From: Elmis aenea
Taxonomy: Eukaryota > Arthropoda > Insecta > Coleoptera > Elmidae
Direction: 5' to 3'
DNA length: 64,000 nt
Assembly: GCA_947652605.1 (NCBI GenBank)
Contig: OX393582.1
Span: forward strand, 14,284,544 to 14,348,543
Shown here: positions 1 through 10,689 of the stretch, piece after piece
Layout: each line of letters starts with the position of its first letter
How positions within the stretch are numbered: the first letter of the stretch is position 1
Notes under the pieces: generated by a model
The model's input: the letters and a program-made list of their open reading frames with translations, nothing else
Databases searched by the model: none
What the model was told of the DNA's origin: nothing
Position numbers and translations under genes: made by a program

Positions 1-33
1 AGAGAAAAGAGAAAGAAAATAAAACGGATACGC

Positions 34-565
34 TTATGAGCATGATCAAGGAAGTAATGAGAGATATAAAAGAAATAAAACATGAACAGAGGTCATATCA
101 AGAGGAACTGAAGGAACTGAAACAGAAAATGAATTGCTCAAAAATAAAAACAAGATAATAAAAGAGAAGATGAAATCCGGAGAAGATTGAGTTAGAAGAC
201 TGGAAAAAGGTAGAACCAAAAATAATATCGTTGTGACAGGTTTGGAGATAAAAACTGATAACAAAGCAGACCTTATACACGAACTGGAATACCTATTGAA
301 AGAGGAACAGGTATAAAAGTTCAGATTAAAAACGTCATACAGATAGGAACAAAAGCATGCAAGTTAGAACTAGTCAAACCACTAGAAAAAGAAAAGGTAA
401 TGAAAAACAAGTATAAGTTAAAACAACTCCAAGAAATAATACATATATATAAACAACAAAATGACAAAGGAGGAACTGAAAATTCAAAAGAAGCTAAAAC
501 AAATCCAGATGGATTCATTTTTGATCAGAAAAAAATGTAGAGAACTCTTAAGACTCGATAAATTT
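34..565 (+). pseudogene. Non-LTR retrotransposon ORF1-like remnant, frameshifted
   Basis: This looks like the front part of an insect non-LTR retrotransposon: a lysine/glutamate-rich coiled coil followed by a domain of the kind found before the endonuclease in fused ORF1/ORF2 proteins. Translated in pieces it gives a coiled-coil stretch (IKEVMRDIKEIKHEQ, about 40-150), then NNIVVTGLEIKTDNKADLI (about 220-278), GTKACKLELVKP (about 345-380) and MTKEELKIQKKLKQIQ (about 461-508). These follow the order of the family but lie in three reading frames, with stops between them, so the copy is dead. No endonuclease or reverse transcriptase follows in the next kilobase, so it is truncated at its 3' side and probably also at the window edge. 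Family assignment rests on recalled similarity and is moderately sure. Confidence 0.6.
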
Positions 566-723
566 TGATAAAACTTTTCTCTCATATGCAATGTCACAGC
601 TATTAACAGAATGGCAATTTTTACTTTGACATTTCATTTTCATGTCTAGATGGATTACATAAAAATACACCCTTGGATAATAAAAGCAATCAAAATTGGT
701 TACGTCCCAATAGGACCTTCAAG
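566..723. other. Short spacer, nothing recognised
   Basis: AT-rich sequence between the retrotransposon remnant and the next element, with no open frame or repeat I can name. Confidence 0.5.
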
Positions 724-1389
724 AGGTGCGTTCGGGGCGCACGCTCCCAGAGTGGAGTGGATTGGACAGGATTGGAGTAAGATTGTAATCACGTGGTCTC
801 AGAGCCTCCAAGAGTAAATCTTGTGCGTTCGGGACGTGAAGGTGCAGAAAATCAGCGGATATTTCAAATATAAAGGTAACCTCACTATTTTGTTGTAGAC
901 CGGTCTAATCCTAATCAGACATCATTGTAAGTAAAACAAGCAAAAAATTGTATTGCTTCGAATTTGTTAGATTATTTGGTTATAAAATTGATGTAAAATG
1001 TCATGATATGAAACCATTTAACTTCCCAAAATTTTGTTTTAATAATAGGGAATTACATCGAAAGTTAATTACTGTCCACAAGAAATTGTTGTTAACTAAT
1101 GCAACTCAATAACACGAAGCCTGGATGTTATTTGTATCTTATTCTTATGCTGTACCTGGCAATTCAAAGAATTCAAACGTAGACAATCCGTAATGCGCAT
1201 GTCTTCTTTCGCGAGCTCAGCTTGCCCCAGCTTCAGAGGTGGTGCAAATTAGAGTAGATTTATTTACTCCACTTATGCAGTCCCGAACGCCCTTCGGAGC
1301 GATCTTTTTTACTCCAAAGTCGCGTCCCGAACGCTGTGGAGCAAAAAAGAGCAAATAAAGCAAAAAGAGCGTACGTCCCGAACGCACCT
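724..1389. mobile_element. Non-autonomous DNA element with subterminal repeats
   Basis: The ends are inverted repeats: AGGTGCGTTCGGGGCG at 724-739 and CGTCCCGAACGCACCT at 1374-1389. The same core (CGTTCGGGACG) recurs inside, forward at 823-836 and reversed at 1280-1290 and 1323-1334, so copies near the left end point one way and copies near the right end point the other. That layout is typical of transposase-binding sites in cut-and-paste elements. AAG flanks both sides (721-723, 1390-1392), a possible 3-bp target duplication that would fit PIF/Harbinger, though so short a match is weak. No transposase is encoded. The element is about 666 bp. Confidence 0.7.
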
Positions 1390-2551
1390 AAGGAGCAACT
1401 TATTTCCTTGGTTGAATATTCGATTACCATAAACTTCGTTGTTATTTATGCCAAATTAAAGTTGTCAATTTCTTTGCAATTATAACCCCGTTTCTCAACC
1501 TTGATCAAAGGGTAGACATTGTTATTTTCAGTAGAAGGACCTAAATAATTCGAAATAATCAGTTTTAACGATGGACGTGTCCTTGTCAGTAAATTATTTA
1601 CACGGAAAAAAAGCTTTTCCATAATTTATTAATTCTCCGAAACTCTTTTCCATTGTCCACTTTCAAGCACACCGTAAAATTATATAATAAAGGAGCGCTA
1701 GTTAATTGTGTGTTGTCGATGGATTTGATCTGCGGAAGGTCGTTCAATTATTGTCGTTACTTAAGTTGTAGCCTTCCAACGTCATCGAAAATTTAACGTA
1801 ATTGTTTGTAAGTACACTGTGAAAGTAAAACGTAATTGTGTTAACCACGAACGATAAAAGTCGGGCTGATAAAGTTGACGTAAAATATAGGATGTCAACA
1901 AGCGAGGCGGTGTTTTCTAATATCGGTATCGTGAGTTCGGGGAAACTTTCAACGCCTGGCACCGAACAACTAAACCAGAAATACGTCGAGGCATCACGGC
2001 AACATTAAGAATGAAAGTTAATTTTGTTGTTTGCATTCACTCATCCAGTAACGCGTTAGTCACCAGCTGATTCGACTAGCAGGAATTCAGGCTGTACTGA
2101 CGGTTACATGCACTTATGTAAAAAAAATTGAAGCTGCATGCAGCTTCTGTTACGATTCCAGGGTCGTGTTAAATTGTATAACATGGACGAGTGCATACAG
2201 GCCTTGGGCAATCTCTTCAATGCACAAAAACAACAGGTAGTTATTTAAACAAAAAATTGTTTGCAAGATTATCAAATTATTAATATGTATAGCAATACTA
2301 AAAAATCATCTTATTATCATAACGGTATTTTCCTAAGCCTGACAACAGTGTTGTGTTACAGACGCCTGTTAACTTTTCTGTTGCAATAAACCGAGTACTT
2401 TTTTTATTTTTTAATAGGTCACTACCATATAGAGACGAAATTGTAACAGGATATTAACAAAGTTCTTGCAATAAACAGAACTCGAAACGGTTTAATGTCT
2501 TTGTGGCGTCCCAACGTGTAAACTTATTTTTTCCTACGACCTCTATTGTAA
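1390..2551. other. Unassigned AT-rich DNA
   Basis: I see no supported gene here. An open frame of 72 codons on the minus strand (1744-1962) lacks any family resemblance and looks like chance. Confidence 0.4.
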
Positions 2552-2559
2552 GTTGTAAG

Positions 2560-2979
2560 CAGGGCATGAAACCGGTTAACCTTTATTTTTTGTCCAAAAT
2601 TGTGATTTTTAACCGAAACCGAAACCGTTATTTTTAAAGGCAAAAAAAACGGTAACCTTTAACCAAAATAATAAAAAACCGGTTTTTTAAAAATCTCTTT
2701 TTAATAAAAATTATTTTGAAAAAATACAAAATCTGTATTAAATGTGATTAGTTTACCAAAAGTAATTACTGAATGCTTAATTGTACATATATTATAAAAT
2801 TTTAAATAGAAAATATCTTTTTATACTTTGCATTCCAAATCTGAATAATGTTAAAAACCGGTTTTTTAAAAACCGGTTTTTTACGGAAAAAACCGGTTTT
2901 TCAACAGAAACCGTTATAAAAATAAAGTTCTTGAATTCGGTTAACCGTTAACCAAAATTTTTTTCGGTTTCTAGCCCTG
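2560..2979. mobile_element. hAT MITE rich in ACCGGTT boxes
   Basis: The left end CAGGGCATGAAACCG (2560-2574) is the inverted form of the right end CGGTTTCTAGCCCTG (2965-2979). An exact 8-bp target-site duplication, GTTGTAAG, flanks it (2552-2559 and 2980-2987), the hallmark of hAT transposition. The interior holds many copies of AACCGGTT-like motifs in both orientations and no open frame. The 420-bp size marks it as non-autonomous. Both boundaries are exact. Confidence 0.93.
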
Positions 2980-3004
2980 GTTGTAAGTGAATATTATTGT
3001 ACAG

Positions 3005-3175
3005 CCTGCATGCATAGTAAGTGGGTCTTTACGCACGGTAAGCAAAAAGCACAGTATTTTTAGAAATGATCAAAGTAGGCTCACGTCAAATCCATCCTGC
3101 ATGCATAGTGAGTCCTTACGCACGGTAAGCAAATAGCAGACTTGACTAGAAACTCAAAGTAGACTTACGTCAATT
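3005..3175 (+). repeat. Two-copy tandem repeat, about 80-90 bp unit
   Basis: Copy one (3005-3095) and copy two (3096-3175) both start CCTGCATGCATAGT, continue through TTACGCACGGTAAGCAAA and end near CAAAGTAGRCTYACGTCAA. The second copy is shorter by a small deletion. It lies just right of the hAT element. Confidence 0.8.
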
Positions 3176-3510
3176 TTGACAGTTGACAGCGTACGTACAA
3201 GTGTATTTAATATTAGCTAAAATCCTGGTAAAATCGTATGTTTTAGGTGATCGTAGAAAAAGTATGCTACATAACACGAGCTGTTAAGCAATTACGCACT
3301 CGTGGAAATACGCAACTTTTCCACTCGCGCGTAATATGCTTCTTACAACTCTTATTATGTAATATAATATTAACACTGTTATTTTCCAAATAATAATGCC
3401 ACCAGGGGAGCCAGTAGTTGCAATTAATTTTGCATGGTAAAGTCATGTATACGATACTCTGTCAACATCGTGTATGTGGGCACGTCTAAAACTACCCTTC
3501 TAAACATTGT

Positions 3511-3534
3511 TTCTTCTTCTTCTTCTTCTTCTTC
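3511..3534 (+). repeat. (TTC)8 microsatellite
   Basis: Eight uninterrupted TTC units. They put a serine run into a 120-codon open frame (3434-3796), which otherwise shows no family resemblance and is not accepted as a gene. Confidence 0.9.
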
Positions 3535-3539
3535 TAAAA

Positions 3540-4735
3540 AACAAATTGTTACCAAGTTCGTCGGTCAGTTATCATTGTCAAGTGAAGAGGGCAAAATTCT
3601 TTTTTATAATTTTCCCCCACATTTTTCTAATTTTAGTTTCAAAAAACTTTGCGCTGATTCTTATAAGCGGCGCTTATCATTTTCCTTGCAGTATACTTCC
3701 CCTAAAATCCCTTTTTTTTTGTCTGAAATTATGTTACTCAATTGTTTTACAGACAGTCAAGCAGTCGTAAGTCGGAGAATCACTACATTACATTAAAAAA
3801 CCAAACAAATCCGCGTTTTTCCATTTACACTATCAGATATGAATTGTGCTTTATTAAAAATTTGATATCCAAAGCACTTGGGAGCAACAAATTGTATTAA
3901 TTTTGGACATATCTGTAAATATAAAGTTAGTTTCGTAAATTATAAAAGTTTATCAATTTTTGCTGAAGTTTGGAATTCTCTAGAGTTTGACGGTGCGGAT
4001 GCGGTCTATCCAGCAAATGGGGAGAAAGGTATCCTTTAACGCAACCCAACTTTAATTCATCGTAATAAATATGGACGGAACAAATGCATTATAATCAAGT
4101 TTAATAACTAGGCCAAAAACAATCGCACACGCAGTAAACATCCACTATTACAACTACTCACGACAATAAAATAACCTGAGTGGTGCTAAAATATAAAGCC
4201 AGTTCGGTTTAATTTTCGTGACTGGAATTTAGACTATGCGCGGCCCTTAAAATAAACAAAGAACGGGCAAACTGAATGGAACGATAACGAACGTTTGCAT
4301 GTCGATGAATAAACTTCATCTAGACGGAAAATAAACATCAAAGAAACTACTAAAAAGCCAACAGTTGAACGAATTTATGCGTTACGACTTTGCCAAAGTA
4401 GACCATAATAAATTAATTTTATAGACGATATTGGCGAAAGGATAAAGAAACAAATTTAACGAACAATTCATTTCCTCTGGTTGTTGAAATAAAATCAAAA
4501 ACATATTGTGTTTATTGTCGTTTTTATTATGCACAGGAGACTTAAAATAGACATCGAAACTTACTTAAATATGACGTTATTAAATTAATACATTCGTGCA
4601 CTTGGCATGCGACTACTAGATCAAAACTACTTTAACAATTATTGGCAATTCGTTTTACTAGAACTGACGCAAATAACACAATTTCGACGCCAAAAAAAAA
4701 ATACAATAAAAGATTAGTTGAAAAAAATCACATCA
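3540..4735. other. Unassigned DNA
   Basis: No supported gene or repeat. A plus-strand stretch near 3970-4035 reads FDGADAVYPANGEKG, faintly like the catalytic strand of family-18 chitinases, but it is too short to annotate. Confidence 0.35.
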
Positions 4736-4742
4736 TAATTCG

Positions 4743-4782
4743 TTTAACCCTTAACGGGCCAGTGGTCGATAATTCGACCACT
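4743..4782. mobile_element. Possible piggyBac-like terminus
   Basis: TTAA is followed directly by CCCTTAACGGGCCAGTGG and then a small hairpin (GTGGTCGA / TCGACCAC). TTAA plus a CCC start is how piggyBac-type elements begin. I find no matching right end with GGG and TTAA nearby, so this may be a solitary or decayed end. Confidence 0.35.
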
Positions 4783-4915
4783 TATTTTTTTGACGATGAG
4801 TCGTTCTAAACCGACCTGAAAAATTGTATTTAACGCTTGAACAAACAAATAATGGCACTTTTGGGTTACGTGGGTATAAATTAATAGACTATAAAATGCA
4901 AAGGTTGAGCTAAGA

Positions 4916-5299
4916 ATTATACTTGATGGTAAAAATATATTTTTGGGGGAAAAGTTGTAGAATGTTTTACGCACTGTTAAATGAAAACACTAATTTGTTT
5001 CAATATTGTTTAAATTCTTGGCTAAATCACAAGTTTGCATTTTTTAAATGGAAACCATAGTTGGCTATGACCTCATGAAAAAATATTTTTTTCTTTTTTT
5101 CAATAATTTAAGGTTTAATGTATTTATTTTGATATTTTTAGGCTCAAAACAAATAAAAATCATCAAAAATTGTCTAGGAAGCTATAGGGTGCCATGAATT
5201 TAAACAATATTGAAACAAATGAATGTTTTCATTTTATAGTGCGTAAAAAAAATCTACAACTTTTTTCCCAAAAATATTTTTATACCATCAAGTATAACT
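4916..5299. repeat. Inverted repeat, arms about 108 bp
   Basis: The left arm 4916-5022 (from ATTATACTTGATGGTA to TTTAAATTCTTGGC) is mirrored by 5191-5299 (GCCATGAATTTAAAC to ATACCATCAAGTATAAC). The spacer contains the box AAATGGAAACCATAGTTGGC seen in several other elements here. Another transposon end (rc TAGGGTTGTCCACATA) lies at about 5470-5486. This is probably the core of an old foldback or TA-flanked element with worn ends. Confidence 0.7.
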
Positions 5300-5720
5300 A
5301 AGTTAATAACGATTTTTAGAAAATGCCCATTTTGATTTTTGTTTATTATCTAGCTTGCCATGGAACTTTTTTAAAACATTAAAGCATCACTGAATGGGTC
5401 TCAGAAAGAAGAACAATTTGTCTAGTTTAAACTTTTTTGCAGTTTTTAACGTTTCCGAGACCCCAATATGTGGACAACCCTATATTTAAATTCATAGAAA
5501 AGTGGGCACACTTTGTAGACGTAATCAGTATTTTTAAATCGCCTGAAATGAAAACTCTAAAGTCCTTTTTAGACTATACATACTAATTTGTAACTATTTT
5601 TTCGTTTAAGAAAATAGCATGGAATATTTATATAAAAATTTCATTCAAGAATTTAGCATGAAAAATATGAACCATTTACATGGTACTATTTTTTCGATAC
5701 GAAAACTCTAATATATTTTT

Positions 5721-5781
5721 GTTACTTTTTAGTAACTTTTACTATATTTTGGTTAGTTTTTAGTAACTTTTATTATATTTT
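5721..5781 (+). repeat. Two-copy tandem repeat, about 30-bp unit
   Basis: GTTACTTTTTAGTAACTTTT plus ACTATATTTT (5721-5750) is followed by a near copy at 5751-5781. Confidence 0.75.
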
Positions 5782-6145
5782 GTTGGCAACTTGAGTGACC
5801 ATGTTAAATGTTTATTTTGAGAAAGTACAAAATTGAAATAAAATTGATGTTGCTCACTGAACAATCAACAACGAACTGTGGATATTGTTTGATTGTTTCA
5901 GTTAACCTAACCCACAAATGACATGCGGTCAGATAGGTACAGTTTAAGTAGAATACGCATGCGCGCATGCTAAATATTGGATGCAATTAGAGCAGGTCGT
6001 AATTTCGTACGAATTTTTCGTTCAAGATTTTTAGTTTCTGAATTGACACGGTACTAAAAAATCGTATACGATTTTCTTAAACAAAAAAATAGTATTGTAC
6101 TAAACAGACTTTTAAATATATCGAAACAAAGAACAATGGACTTAC
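5782..6145. other. Unassigned AT-rich DNA
   Basis: No gene seen. A short palindrome, CGCATGCGCGCATGC, lies near 5955. Confidence 0.4.
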
Positions 6146-6189
6146 ACCACTTTCATAATAAACTATTTTATATGGTGGTTCTTTGGCTA
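6146..6189 (-). CDS. Candidate small internal coding exon
   Basis: Read on the minus strand, a pyrimidine-rich tract ending TTGATTCCTCCAG is followed by 44 nt and then the donor GTAAGT. Only one frame is open: two leading bases, then AKEPPYKIVYYESG. The other two frames stop at once, as expected if only one is used. The exon therefore needs one base from its upstream neighbour, which is exactly what the candidate exon at 42868-42921 supplies; joined, the split codon is GTA (Val). I do not recognise the protein. Splice signals this good can still arise by chance in 64 kb, so this is a candidate only. Confidence 0.4.
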
Positions 6190-7404
6190 CTGGAGGAATC
6201 AATGAACACAGGAAAATTGTTTGCAAACTAACAAAAATTGATTTTAAACCTAATATTTTTATTAACGTCCAAACAAAAAAAAAGGACCTTAAAATATATC
6301 TTAAACAAAGTACAAAAAATTTGCTTGTTCAGTTGGAATCAAATAATTAGTCTAGGTTGGACGTAAGAATAATGCAATTATTTATGAAAACAGGCGCACA
6401 TCTATTTAAATTAACGCTGACATCCCCTACTGTTGGGCATACACACATTTAAAATTTATACGAAGGCTCCACAACAACATAAAAACAGAGTCACCCGTTC
6501 CGGAAAACAATAGAAGAACGATTTGTTTTATTACATTCACATGCTCCTAGCCCAGAATCGAGGTATTCCTTATGTCTCAAGGACTCCAGACTTTTAATTA
6601 ATTATTCTTATTTATAAGTTATAACACTATTTGATTTCATTTAAATTTAAAATCACACGCTATCTTGTTTGTTCTTACGCATCCTATGGAAATTTTCAAG
6701 TTTACTTACATTGATCCGTCGTTTTCTAGACACGATCACCATTGCTAGGTTCGACAGGGTACAAAGTGCCGGAGTAATAATAATAAAATACGGCGGAAAC
6801 ATAATAAAGGAGCCCTAATGTTGGGTAATACGCGATTAACAAAACATGCTGTTTTATTAGCAAGCAAACAAGCCACAGTTGTAACGAATTTCAAAACGTT
6901 TTATATTGCAATTGTTGTTTAAACAAAATACAGTGAGGCAAGAACAAACAAACATCGAGCAATATTTTGTAATAAAGCTGGTTTATGTATATCATTCGTA
7001 CCTGTGTCTAATTGTTAGCTTCATTAACATGACCCATTTCAAGGACGTTGTTTAACTACTTACAAAATCAAACGAATTACATAATGCAGAGTAGCATTTA
7101 CGCTTGATTGGCAGATACGTTTATAAACAATCAGAAAATAAATTTCTTCACTGTTTGTTGTCTTTTTTAATCGAAATTAGTACTGAAATTGCAGTCATTC
7201 AGCGTCATTTGTTAGCAAATTAAGTGTTTACGTTGTAAAAATACGTTCCTAACAATATTGTTTGCGATTATTTTTACAGCCACGAAACACAACTTTTCAA
7301 TAAGGGTTTAATTAAAACCTGACTTTTTTACGTTGGGATTTCACGAAGCAAAAAGTAATTCGCGTAATCGAGGGCGATATTTTTACACTTTTCAGCATTA
7401 CAAG
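6190..7404. other. Unassigned, intron-like AT-rich DNA
   Basis: No supported feature. A minus-strand ATG followed by MVIVSRKRRIN and GTAAGT (about 6706-6745) exists, but its phase does not fit the exon at 6146-6189. Confidence 0.4.
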
Positions 7405-8164
7405 CAATGTTCCCTCTAAGCTGCGCAATGCGCAATTGCTCAGCAATTTTGGAAGTCTGCACACTGCTCAGCGGCTTCTGCCCACCAGCTATTCGAATCC
7501 GCGAAGTATTCATGCATTTGTTTTGTTTTTTTTTCGTTTAACCACATAAAGTTGAATCCAGATCTGGCTTTACTACACAGCCTAGGAAGTTTGTCAAAAA
7601 ATCGAATTCTTTTCGACATAAATTTCCGATGGATGGCGATAGACTTATTGCCAACTTAACGTAGGATAATTCACGGAACTAGTTACCGGCCTCAGCTGGT
7701 TTTCTTTTAGACCCAACAAATATGCTGAAACGTTCAGCAATTCAATCTAATTCTATACGTCAAATCAATCTAAAATAAAGAAAAACGAATTTAAATATGA
7801 ATGGCCCTCCCGATCAATTGAAACTGAAATACTATCGTCATCAAAAATTATGTCTATTAAACTTGGACATGTTTTTAGTTATCGAAGCAATACAGATTAC
7901 GTCATTTGTAGAATTTACACTCAGTAAAATTAATTCAAAAGGTGAATTTACTACTGGTAAAAAATGGGCCGAATGGAAAATACACTATTTAAAGCGACGT
8001 TTAAGTCAAAAAGTTCATACTGATTCGGTTGTCGCCATGCGAAATAAAAACGGAAGAATTTTGAGAATTTAAACTGACATCTTTTTTTTTGCTCATTTTT
8101 CGGTTTGTGTGCTCAGCTCTTGTATTTTTAGCTCAGCGACAGTCTACTCTTAGAGGGAACATTG
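7405..8164. mobile_element. hAT element with CAATGTTCCCTCTAAG ends
   Basis: CAATGTTCCCTCTAAG (7405-7420) is mirrored by CTTAGAGGGAACATTG (8149-8164). An exact 8-bp duplication, ATTACAAG, flanks it (7397-7404, 8165-8172). GCTCAGC motifs repeat just inside both ends. At 760 bp it is too short for a hAT transposase, so it is non-autonomous, but it carries one 91-codon open frame. Confidence 0.95.
7797..8072 (+). CDS. Uncharacterised 91-residue ORF inside a hAT element
   Basis: The open frame runs from ATG at 7797 to TAA and gives a basic protein of 91 residues. Its second half, including GKKWAEWKIHYLKRRLSQ, has spaced tryptophans and many lysines and arginines, a composition seen in DNA-binding helical domains of transposon accessory proteins. 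I do not recognise the family. It lies wholly inside the 7405-8164 hAT element, so it is probably a remnant of a transposon gene or a captured exon rather than a host gene. There is no clear promoter. It is unbroken, but 91 codons could survive by chance in a young insertion. Confidence 0.4.
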   Translation: MNGPPDQLKLKYYRHQKLCLLNLDMFLVIEAIQITSFVEFTLSKINSKGEFTTGKKWAEWKIHYLKRRLSQKVHTDSVVAMRNKNGRILRI

Positions 8165-8217
8165 ATTACAAGAGCCATTAAAAAAACTTCTGAAATCTCG
8201 ACATTTCTGTAAGACTA

Positions 8218-8722
8218 AATTAAACAAAGGTTTGCTGGTTTTTAAACAGGTTTATTCCTTTAAAATTCTGTTAAAAAAAATCCTACATGTTTCGCCGAAT
8301 ATGTTTTTTCGGCATCCTCAGGGATGTTTTCAAAATTGATGAAAATTTGTTTTATAATGTTAAAATAGTAGATAGGTTAAAAATCGTTAAAGTTGAAAAA
8401 ATTGTTGAGTTTGAAAAATAATGAATTGAAACTTAATTTTTTTTTGATATTGTAGATATTATTAAAGAAGATTACCGATATTACCATAGGTACTAAATTT
8501 TTTTTATATTACGTACATATATTTTAAAACAATCACAAAATGTACGAAACAAACACATCAATCAATTTTAAAAACATCCCTGCGGATGCCGACAAAACAT
8601 ATTCGGCGAAACATGTAGGATTTTTTTAAAAGAATTTTAAAGGAATAAACCTTTTTGAAAACCAGCAAACCTTTGTTTAATTTAACCTAATCAAGAAACA
8701 GGAGAAACCAATGTTATCAATC
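8218..8722. mobile_element. Penelope-like foldback with 14-bp target duplication
   Basis: The direct repeat TTTCTGTAAGACTA flanks the insert (8204-8217 and 8723-8736). Inside, a left arm (about 8218-8335) and a right arm (about 8565-8684) are inverted copies; both carry AAACAAAGGTTTGCTGG and a hairpin-prone block with TTCGCCGAATATGTTTT and GGCATCC. A long target duplication with inverted pseudo-LTR-like arms fits Penelope-like retroelements better than DNA transposons. No reverse transcriptase remains. The class is inference; the repeat structure is directly visible. Confidence 0.65.
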
Positions 8723-8739
8723 TTTCTGTAAGACTACAG

Positions 8740-9174
8740 ACTACACATACGTACCAAAATTCTATTCTGAACACTGGTGGCTTGGACCATAATTATGCAC
8801 CCACTTCCTTCCAAAAGGATTATAGCATTTGACTGAACGATTATGAATTTTTTGAAATGGTAATTGTAAATGAACTTAATTTTTCAGTGGTAAAAATCTA
8901 GAAGTTGTTAACATATTGAAATAATTAAAGGAAAACAGTAAACCAAAACATGTTTCTACAGTTTAATTTTTTCTGTCCTATATTGAAACGCAGGCTAAAC
9001 GAATATACCATAAGAACGCTAAATTTTAAACAATTTTAGCGACGTTTAAACAGTGTTTAAATGACCTGATTTATTTAGTGAGAAAATATCAGAACATAGG
9101 GGGTGACCCATAAGCATTTAAAAACAAAATTAATGCTGTTAAAGACCGCCCTAACGCGGATGGTTAACCCGGCC
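8740..9174. other. Unassigned AT-rich DNA
   Basis: No gene or repeat recognised. Confidence 0.4.
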
Positions 9175-9320
9175 TAATGGTGCCTGTCCACGTGAGAGTA
9201 AACTACTCTCGATAGCAGCGTTACCAAGGATACAGCCCCTGAGAGTAACTCGCGATTGGCTGTATCCTTGGCGACGCTGCTATCGAGAGTAGTTTACTCT
9301 CACGTGGACAGGCACCATTA
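9175..9320. mobile_element. Near-perfect hairpin MITE
   Basis: Two 63-bp arms (9175-9237, 9258-9320) are almost exact inverted copies, starting TAATGGTGCCTGTCCACG. The 20-bp loop carries GAGAGTAACTCGCGATT. The arms are unusually GC-rich for the region. Near-identity suggests a recent insertion or ongoing gene conversion between arms. Confidence 0.85.
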
Positions 9321-9404
9321 GTCACAAGTTTCACAGATTGCCAACATTAAAAGATAGTGACAGTTAAAGATCTTACCTAATTTGTGGTTGTGCCTTGGAA
9401 TTAT

Positions 9405-9609
9405 GCTATGACAACTGCCCAGCCTAATGTCACTTATACTGTCACTTTGACGTGAAGTTTATTCATAATAATCTTTTTTATTGTATCTTGGAATGAAAAC
9501 ATAACTAACTGTGTTAAATAAATGTTTGATAAAATATAAAGGTTTTAAGAATGAATTTCGCGTCAAAGTGACAGTATAAGTGTCATTAGGCTGGGCAGTT
9601 GTCATAGCA
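9405..9609. mobile_element. Inverted-repeat MITE, arms about 52 bp
   Basis: GCTATGACAACTGCCCAGCC (start at 9405) through CTTTGACGTGAA (to 9456) is mirrored at 9557-9609 with a few differences. The 100-bp spacer is AT-rich. It sits 85 bp right of the previous hairpin. Confidence 0.8.
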
Positions 9610-9867
9610 CTACAGATTTTTGTCAAAACGCGTTTTGTAATTGCTTAAATTTCAGTTATTGGAAAACGAAAAAGTAATATTGATTACATTTATGGATACA
9701 GAATTTTTTTCTCTGCAAAAAACGTATTTGCACTTTTTTTCTAAAATAATTAGGGGAGCAAGAATACGACTTTTAAAATTTTACCATTGAAATTGCTATG
9801 TTGCGTGATCCGAGTCTACACCCTGTATATTGAATACCGCAAGAAATTTACATTTATTTATTTGTAG
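9610..9867. other. Spacer with one TA-element end
   Basis: A CCCTG/TA terminus at 9821-9827 matches the right end of the CAGGGTG element family. Nothing else is recognised. Confidence 0.35.
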
Positions 9868-10680
9868 AACCTGAGACAAGGCACATCTGTAAGTCTTGGA
9901 CAGTGTGCAACCGTATTTCAAGCCGAGGTGTACGCTATGCACTTATGTGCAAAAACACTATTAGAAAGAGATTTTAATAATAAATCAATCTCGTTGGGAG
10001 TAAACTCAGGACTTGTTCTGAACTAAATACGGGCACTCGACGTGCTAGGAAGCAGGAATAATGTTCCCCCAGGGCCCAGGGCACACTAATATACCAGGGA
10101 ACGAGAGGGCAGATCGCTTAGCCAAAATTGGCAGCGAGACCCCTTTCTTCGGACCAGAACCTGCACTTGGTAAATCCTATGGAACAGCCAAACGGTGTCT
10201 TAATGACACATTAATACAAGGGCATAATGCTCGTTGGAAAAAAGTTGCAGGACAAGCCCATTCCAAGGCTATCCTGTCAATGGTCTCTAAAGAAAAGACA
10301 TAAGAAATGCTCAGGATGAGCAGAGTAGACATCAGAGCAGCCACAGGACTCGTCACAGGACACTGTGGACTAAACAAACACTTCTACATGATAGGGCTCT
10401 CAGAGACCGATATATGTAGAGGATGTGGTGAAGAAGAAGAAACTCCTCTTCATGTAACATGCCAGTGTGAAGGATTCACACACTATCGGCGTAAACTTCT
10501 GGGGATGGAAAAAGCCAACCAAGAAGATTTAAGAAAAACACCCTTGAAGAAAATCCTGGAGTTTTTCAAAAACACAGGACTTCTTTAAGGAGCTATCACC
10601 AGAGGGTACAATAGACCAATAGGTGGTCGCAGTACAGGAACCCGAAAGGGGGCCACCTAGGCAGAAATTAAAAAAAAAAA
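9868..10680 (+). pseudogene. Non-LTR retrotransposon end: RNase H and C-terminal zinc knuckle
   Basis: This is the 3' part of an I/LOA/R1-like non-LTR retrotransposon polyprotein. Frame 1 (9868-10025) gives the first RNase H strands, including QCATVFQAEVYAMHLCAK. A frameshift leads to frame 2, where GNERADRLAKIGSET is the last RNase H motif (conserved ERAD). The C-terminal cysteine motif CRGCGEEEETPLHVTCQCEG (about 10417-10476) follows. One in-frame stop (10304-10306) and the frameshift show it is dead. The coding end at 10588 is followed by a short 3' UTR and an A-rich tail near 10670. The conserved order RNase H then zinc knuckle makes the class fairly sure; the clade is less so. Confidence 0.8.
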
Positions 10681-10689
10681 TACTTGTAG

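Noticed and set aside
901..928. Plus-strand 28-nt exon between TTGTTGTAG and GTAAGT
   Set aside because: It lies inside the MITE 724-1389 and is too short to judge; most likely chance.
3434..3796. 120-codon plus-strand open frame
   Set aside because: It contains a serine run from a TTC microsatellite and has no recognisable domain, splice signals or composition beyond chance.
3970..4035. Short chitinase-like motif (FDGADAVYPANGEKG)
   Set aside because: Too short, lacks the tryptophan and catalytic glutamate of family-18 chitinases, and no neighbouring exon supports it.
6706..6745. Minus-strand MVIVSRKRRIN followed by GTAAGT as a first exon
   Set aside because: Its phase would put a stop codon at the first position of the exon at 6146-6189, and no promoter motifs support it.
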